This document shows positions 60,352 to 64,000 of a DNA stretch of 64,000 bases, piece by piece. Every line of letters starts with the position of its first letter. The stretch's first letter is position 1. The position numbers were made by a program, and so were the translations under genes. The notes beneath the pieces are model-generated. The model made no database searches. It was not told where the DNA came from and saw nothing but the letters and a program-made list of their open reading frames with translations. Origin of the DNA: Enoplolaimus lenunculus (lineage: Eukaryota > Nematoda > Enoplea > Enoplida > Thoracostomopsidae); the NCBI GenBank assembly GCA_030248215.1, contig JASANG010002523.1, forward strand, positions 97,297 through 161,296, read 5' to 3'.

Positions 60352-60576
60352 GTGTTGGGTCCAGGCCTTTGTCAACACAGAGGAACGTTAATAATTTTAG
60401 TGCATTGCCATTTTGTTAAACTTTCAAGTCAATCTATAAATATAACAATGATGCTGGCGAAGGTTTATAAATTAAACTTAAAACCGTTAATAACGTTTTT
60501 CGCTTTTATATTTATAATATTGTTCGCGGTGTTTCGGTTCGATTTCGTCACGTTTCGTTGTACCAAGAGTGGATGA
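60352..60576 (+). CDS. Possible signal-anchor first exon
   Basis: From ATG 60449 the frame gives MMLAKVYKLNLKPLITFF followed by a hydrophobic run (AFIFIILFAVFRF), the shape of a type II membrane anchor such as those of Golgi glycosyltransferases. A TATA-like tataaatata lies about 15 bp upstream. The MITE at 60563 interrupts the frame right after the anchor. No downstream exon was found before the window ends. Confidence 0.3.
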   Translation: MLGPGLCQHRGTLIILVHCHFVKLSSQSINITMMLAKVYKLNLKPLITFFAFIFIILFAVFRFDFVTFRCTKSG

Positions 60577-60904
60577 TCACTCTAACAAGAGTGTGCAACT
60601 GGGTACATTCAGTGTATTAAAAAATGTACAGGTACGCGTTGCGTTTTTGGCCTACCCCCCCTCATTTTGGGGGGTCAATTTTACGTTCATTTTACACGTG
60701 TATCCGCCAGCCAACACCGAAAATATAATCGGACCACATTTTAGTACATATATTAGCACATGAATTTCAACATCGATGGAGATTTTAACCCCCCCCCCAA
60801 AGCAAGGGGGGTAAGCCAAAAATGCAACGCGCGCTGGGTACATTTTTTCTACATAGAATGTACCCAGCTGCATACTCTTGTTAAAAGGTATCATGCACTC
60901 TTGG
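60563..60904. mobile_element. 342-bp MITE with ~100-bp inverted repeats and 5-bp duplication
   Basis: The left arm ccaagagtggatgatcactc, then tgcaactgggtacattc and cgcgttgcgtttttggc, mirrors the right arm. A perfect TTGTA lies on both sides (60558-60562, 60905-60909). The superfamily is unassigned from a 5-bp duplication alone. No ORF of note. Confidence 0.85.
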
Positions 60905-61202
60905 TTGTACCAATGAGCATTTCGTGAACAAGATGGAGGGAGAGACTGAATTTTACTTGTGCGTTAAATTTTTAAGATAATAAATTAAATTCTGTGTTAA
61001 ATTTAAGATAATAAATTTATTTTTTGATATAATTTTAACTCAATACGGTCGGTTAATATTACTTTATTTCGAGTAATATTTCGTTGAATCATTTTCTATT
61101 TTGTGAACCACTAAAGTTTCGCAACAAAGTTTCGAAAGAAAGTTTATTGCTATACCTATTTACAGGTGGAAATATAAAGCTGCGCTACGTAAGAACCATG
61201 GC

Positions 61203-61262
61203 GCAACCGGAATTTCCGTTCCGGTTCCGTTTCCGGTGTTTTATAATTCCTGTTGCACCCTG
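61203..61262. mobile_element. Miniature deletion derivative of the CCGGAA hAT-like family
   Basis: gcgcaaccggaatttccgtt and ataattcctgttgcaccctg are the two ends of the family brought within 60 bp. Confidence 0.6.
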
Positions 61263-62201
61263 ATAATAACTGCAAATTCAATAAAAATACGTGTTTTCGT
61301 GTGATGTAGCCAAAATTTTTTAATCAGGAGAGCATACACGTGAAGCAAAAACATTTTTATGGCTGAGCGGGCATAGCAAGCGAGAAAATATTTTGCGCCA
61401 TCGGATCCAGTAGTAGGTTGTTCTAAAGACTGTACAGATACCATGGAATATTTCAATAGAAAATATATCGTTCTACTGTCTAAAAACTTAAACTTAAATT
61501 ATAGCTTAACTAAACTTGATTATTAGTTTAAGTAAAATTCAAATGGCTGGACGGAGTAACTAAACTAAAATTTTAAGTTTTACTATCGTTACTGTAGTGA
61601 AACCGACGCTCCATTGAATTGGTGAGTTTTCAAAAATCTCATTCCTGCTATTTCTGATTTCATAAGACTTCATATGTAAAGTTTTGAAATGCTCAAAATG
61701 CTTCACTGCATTTAAATTTAAAATCAAGTTGTTCCTCTGCTTTGCAAACTGATAGGCTGCTCTAAGAATTAGCAGGCCACCATTAATCATTGAAACACGC
61801 TAGTGTTTACAATATATGTTTCAAGCATCGAGAATGCACGCTTTTTGAAAGTTTTGCAGAATGTTCTCTTCAGGAAAGCAGAGCTGGAATGAGGTAACTT
61901 ACGTATAGAATATCCTAATTAGCCGCTTCGACACCATACACAAATTTACCTGTAAACGTCTCATTTAAGTTGTTATTAAAAATTTGATTTTTGTAATTTT
62001 TCGAAAAAATTGTATTACATATATGTAATTACCATAGCTAGTCGATATTATTGTGTGATGCTAATGACACCGTGCAATAGATTACGTGTCCCTGCGATGT
62101 TTGTTCTACTGAAATTGCTAACTAAGACAGTAATATTTTGTAATAACCTCCCATGCATTATAGCTAAACCTCACCGTATCCCATGTAAAAGAAAGAAACT
62201 A
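61263..62201. other. Featureless AT-rich stretch
   Basis: Only short unsupported ORFs on both strands. I see no repeat family, RNA gene or domain here. Confidence 0.4.
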
Positions 62202-63124
62202 GGTAAAAGTGCCCCTAGACGGGACAGATTGTGATATGTTTCGCTTGAAGCATGTAAAAGAGTTTAAACAAGGGTTAGTTAGACCATAGATCAGTAGGTA
62301 ATGCTTATAATATTAGCTCCGTAACTTCTATGAAAATAGTTGTCATCTATATCTTTGACGGCTGTCTTTCAGTGTTAACACGCTTGCGGTCAGTGAAACA
62401 AGACACATATGGGCCCAACGAACTTTCATCTGTTACGCTAAAAAATGACACTATGGTTTTTCAAGGCGTTCTCAAGTAGAACTCTCAACATGCCTTTCGT
62501 ATAACAGTCAGGAGCTTTTTCAAAGTTATCTCAGTTGAGCGCCAGCAGAACATGTTCTTTGAAATATTTAGCAACGTTTGAATTGTAATTTCTAGATGAA
62601 TAGCTTAAATACGTCACGGCACAGAACACAATTTGGAAAAGTTTCTCAACTTCACATTATCAAATTGTCATAGTAAAGATAGCTAAAATAGTCGAGCACG
62701 TATGCGTAACATTTTTTATTAGATAATCAATAGTCGCAATTTGTAATCTTGCAATATTGAAATGATTACTAATCAAGTTTTAGATACATAATGTTTTAAA
62801 ACTCAAAAAATATCCTCTTCCAATGTAGAATGCTAGATTAGATCACTTATAAACTGAACATTGTAAAACCCAACAAACGCTAAAATTAAGCTGATAGGTG
62901 ATGTCCGCTGGGCACATATGTTTCTTGTTTCACTGACTGCAAGAGTGTTAACACTGAAAGACAGCCGTCAAAGATATAGATGACAACTATTTTCATAGAA
63001 GTTATGGAGCTAATATTATAAGCATTACCTACTGATCTATGGTCTAACTAACCCTTCTTTAAACACTTTTACATGCTTCAAGCGAAACATATCACAATCT
63101 GTCCAGTCTAGGGGCACTTTTACC
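62202..63124. mobile_element. 923-bp element with ~225-bp terminal inverted repeats and TA duplication
   Basis: The left arm starts ggtaaaagtgcccctagacg and runs through agacagccgtcaaag in reverse (ctttgacggctgtctttcag) to gtgaaacaagacacatatg. The right arm is its near-perfect inverse, ending ggggcacttttacc. TA flanks both ends, as in Tc1/mariner insertions. The centre has no transposase, so it is non-autonomous. Confidence 0.88.
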
Positions 63125-64000
63125 TATTATCATAATTTTACAGGTTAATAGATCGCTAATACAGTGAGCTATACAAGTAATTGTTACTGGAACTGTGACC
63201 AATACAGACAAACATACTGCAACAAAAAGTCAAAAGTCATACACTTTAGTGTTTGATATAATTACTAAAACTTAAATGTCGATTCCGATTCCTATTCCGG
63301 TTCCGACAAAAAATTTGATTTCGATTCCGCTTCCGACAAAATATACTTCCGGTTGAAACCCTGCAGAGTGGTCAAAAAACCATAATCGCAGACAGCCACG
63401 TATAAATCGCCACAATTTACCCTGCAATTTACAACACCGGCGCAGATAAAAAACGTTTAATTTGCGACGAAAATTTAACCATGAACCAAAACCTAACAAT
63501 CGAATTGCAAATAGCACAATAACGTGCTTAACTTAATATACTCATTGCAACACAACAAACACGTTGTGTAATTATTAATTCAACTACAGTAAGGATTTAC
63601 CAAAAAAATATCCTAAAATACATCACGTCTTGTATGTGGCTCTTTAGAGTGCACGGTTTAACAGGGTGTAATTCTAACGGGGTTGGAATTGCACGGATTT
63701 TGGGAAATAGTAATCGTATTGGTAACGGTAAAGCCAGTGGCTGGACTAAAACGGATTCAGGCATAGGCTTTAAGGATTCCGGATAAGGCTACGAGTCAAA
63801 TTGCACAACCTGTGATTTACACGTTTATACTTGGTGTTATACCGAATTTGGGTGGGTTAATCAATATATCCCGGCCGCGTTTACTGAATCAGAGCGATAA
63901 GCGTACATCGAGAAAAGAATTGAATAAGGTGATACAGGATACAGGGTTTAGGCAAAATCACGAACTTCTCACACGTCTCAATGCAGTCAGTCCATGGTGT
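63125..64000. other. Right edge of window
   Basis: A hAT-like right end with gattccgattcctattccgg arrays occurs at about 63280-63362 (ccggttgaaaccctg). The last 400 bp show no recognised exon on either strand. Confidence 0.4.

Noticed and set aside
1-64000. CRISPR arrays, bacterial operons or horizontally acquired bacterial genes
   Set aside because: All supported genes are spliced animal genes, and repeats have transposon or satellite structure rather than spaced direct repeats.

Overview
The window looks like nuclear DNA of a nematode. Genes carry GT-AG introns, the host proteins match nematode versions (a NAB/MAB-10 corepressor, an NCL-1/Brat TRIM-NHL protein, a worm-type carbohydrate sulfotransferase), and many short repeats contain runs of TTAGGC, the nematode telomere hexamer. 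The genome is AT-rich with bulky, repeat-filled introns and intergenic DNA, unlike Caenorhabditis. A basal (Dorylaimia or mermithid-like) worm would fit, but that is inference.

Layout: (1) 1-7,586, plus strand: the last eight exons of a LARGE-type bifunctional glycosyltransferase (GT49 domain); its first intron holds a 434-bp tandem repeat. (2) 7,587-12,747: intergenic, with decayed MITEs and a tRNA-like relic. (3) 12,748-19,877, plus strand: a complete 12-exon ncl-1/brat gene (RING, two B-boxes, coiled coil, NHL; 1,097 aa). (4) 19,878-29,859: gene-poor DNA with hAT-like MITEs. (5) 29,860-39,772, plus strand: a carbohydrate sulfotransferase with exon 1 and exons 2-3 separated by about 8.2 kb. 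(6) 24.2-36.6 kb: a long inverted repeat with arms over 1 kb. Its loop contains sulfotransferase exon 1 and a tandemly amplified palindrome-rich TIR element. (7) 39.8-45.5 kb: repeats and an unrecognised minus-strand coding segment. (8) 45,901-54,386, minus strand: a complete nine-exon NAB/mab-10 gene (1,060 aa); all exon phases agree, and intron 7 carries a hAT transposase relic. (9) 54.4-64 kb: gene-poor, with a 128-bp higher-order minisatellite, several MITEs with clear target duplications, and a small signal-anchor ORF.

The most unusual material is the mobile DNA. One TIR family carries internal TTAGGC arrays. A hAT-like family with 8-bp target duplications carries CCGGAA/CCGGCT hexamer arrays. 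The loop element has repeated ATCATATGAT-type palindromes, and three copies of its GC-rich core could form serial RNA hairpins. LARGE and the sulfotransferase both act on extracellular glycans, and NCL-1 and MAB-10 are post-transcriptional and transcriptional repressors. I see no operon structure linking the genes. No virus-like, LTR or Polinton coding region was recognised.
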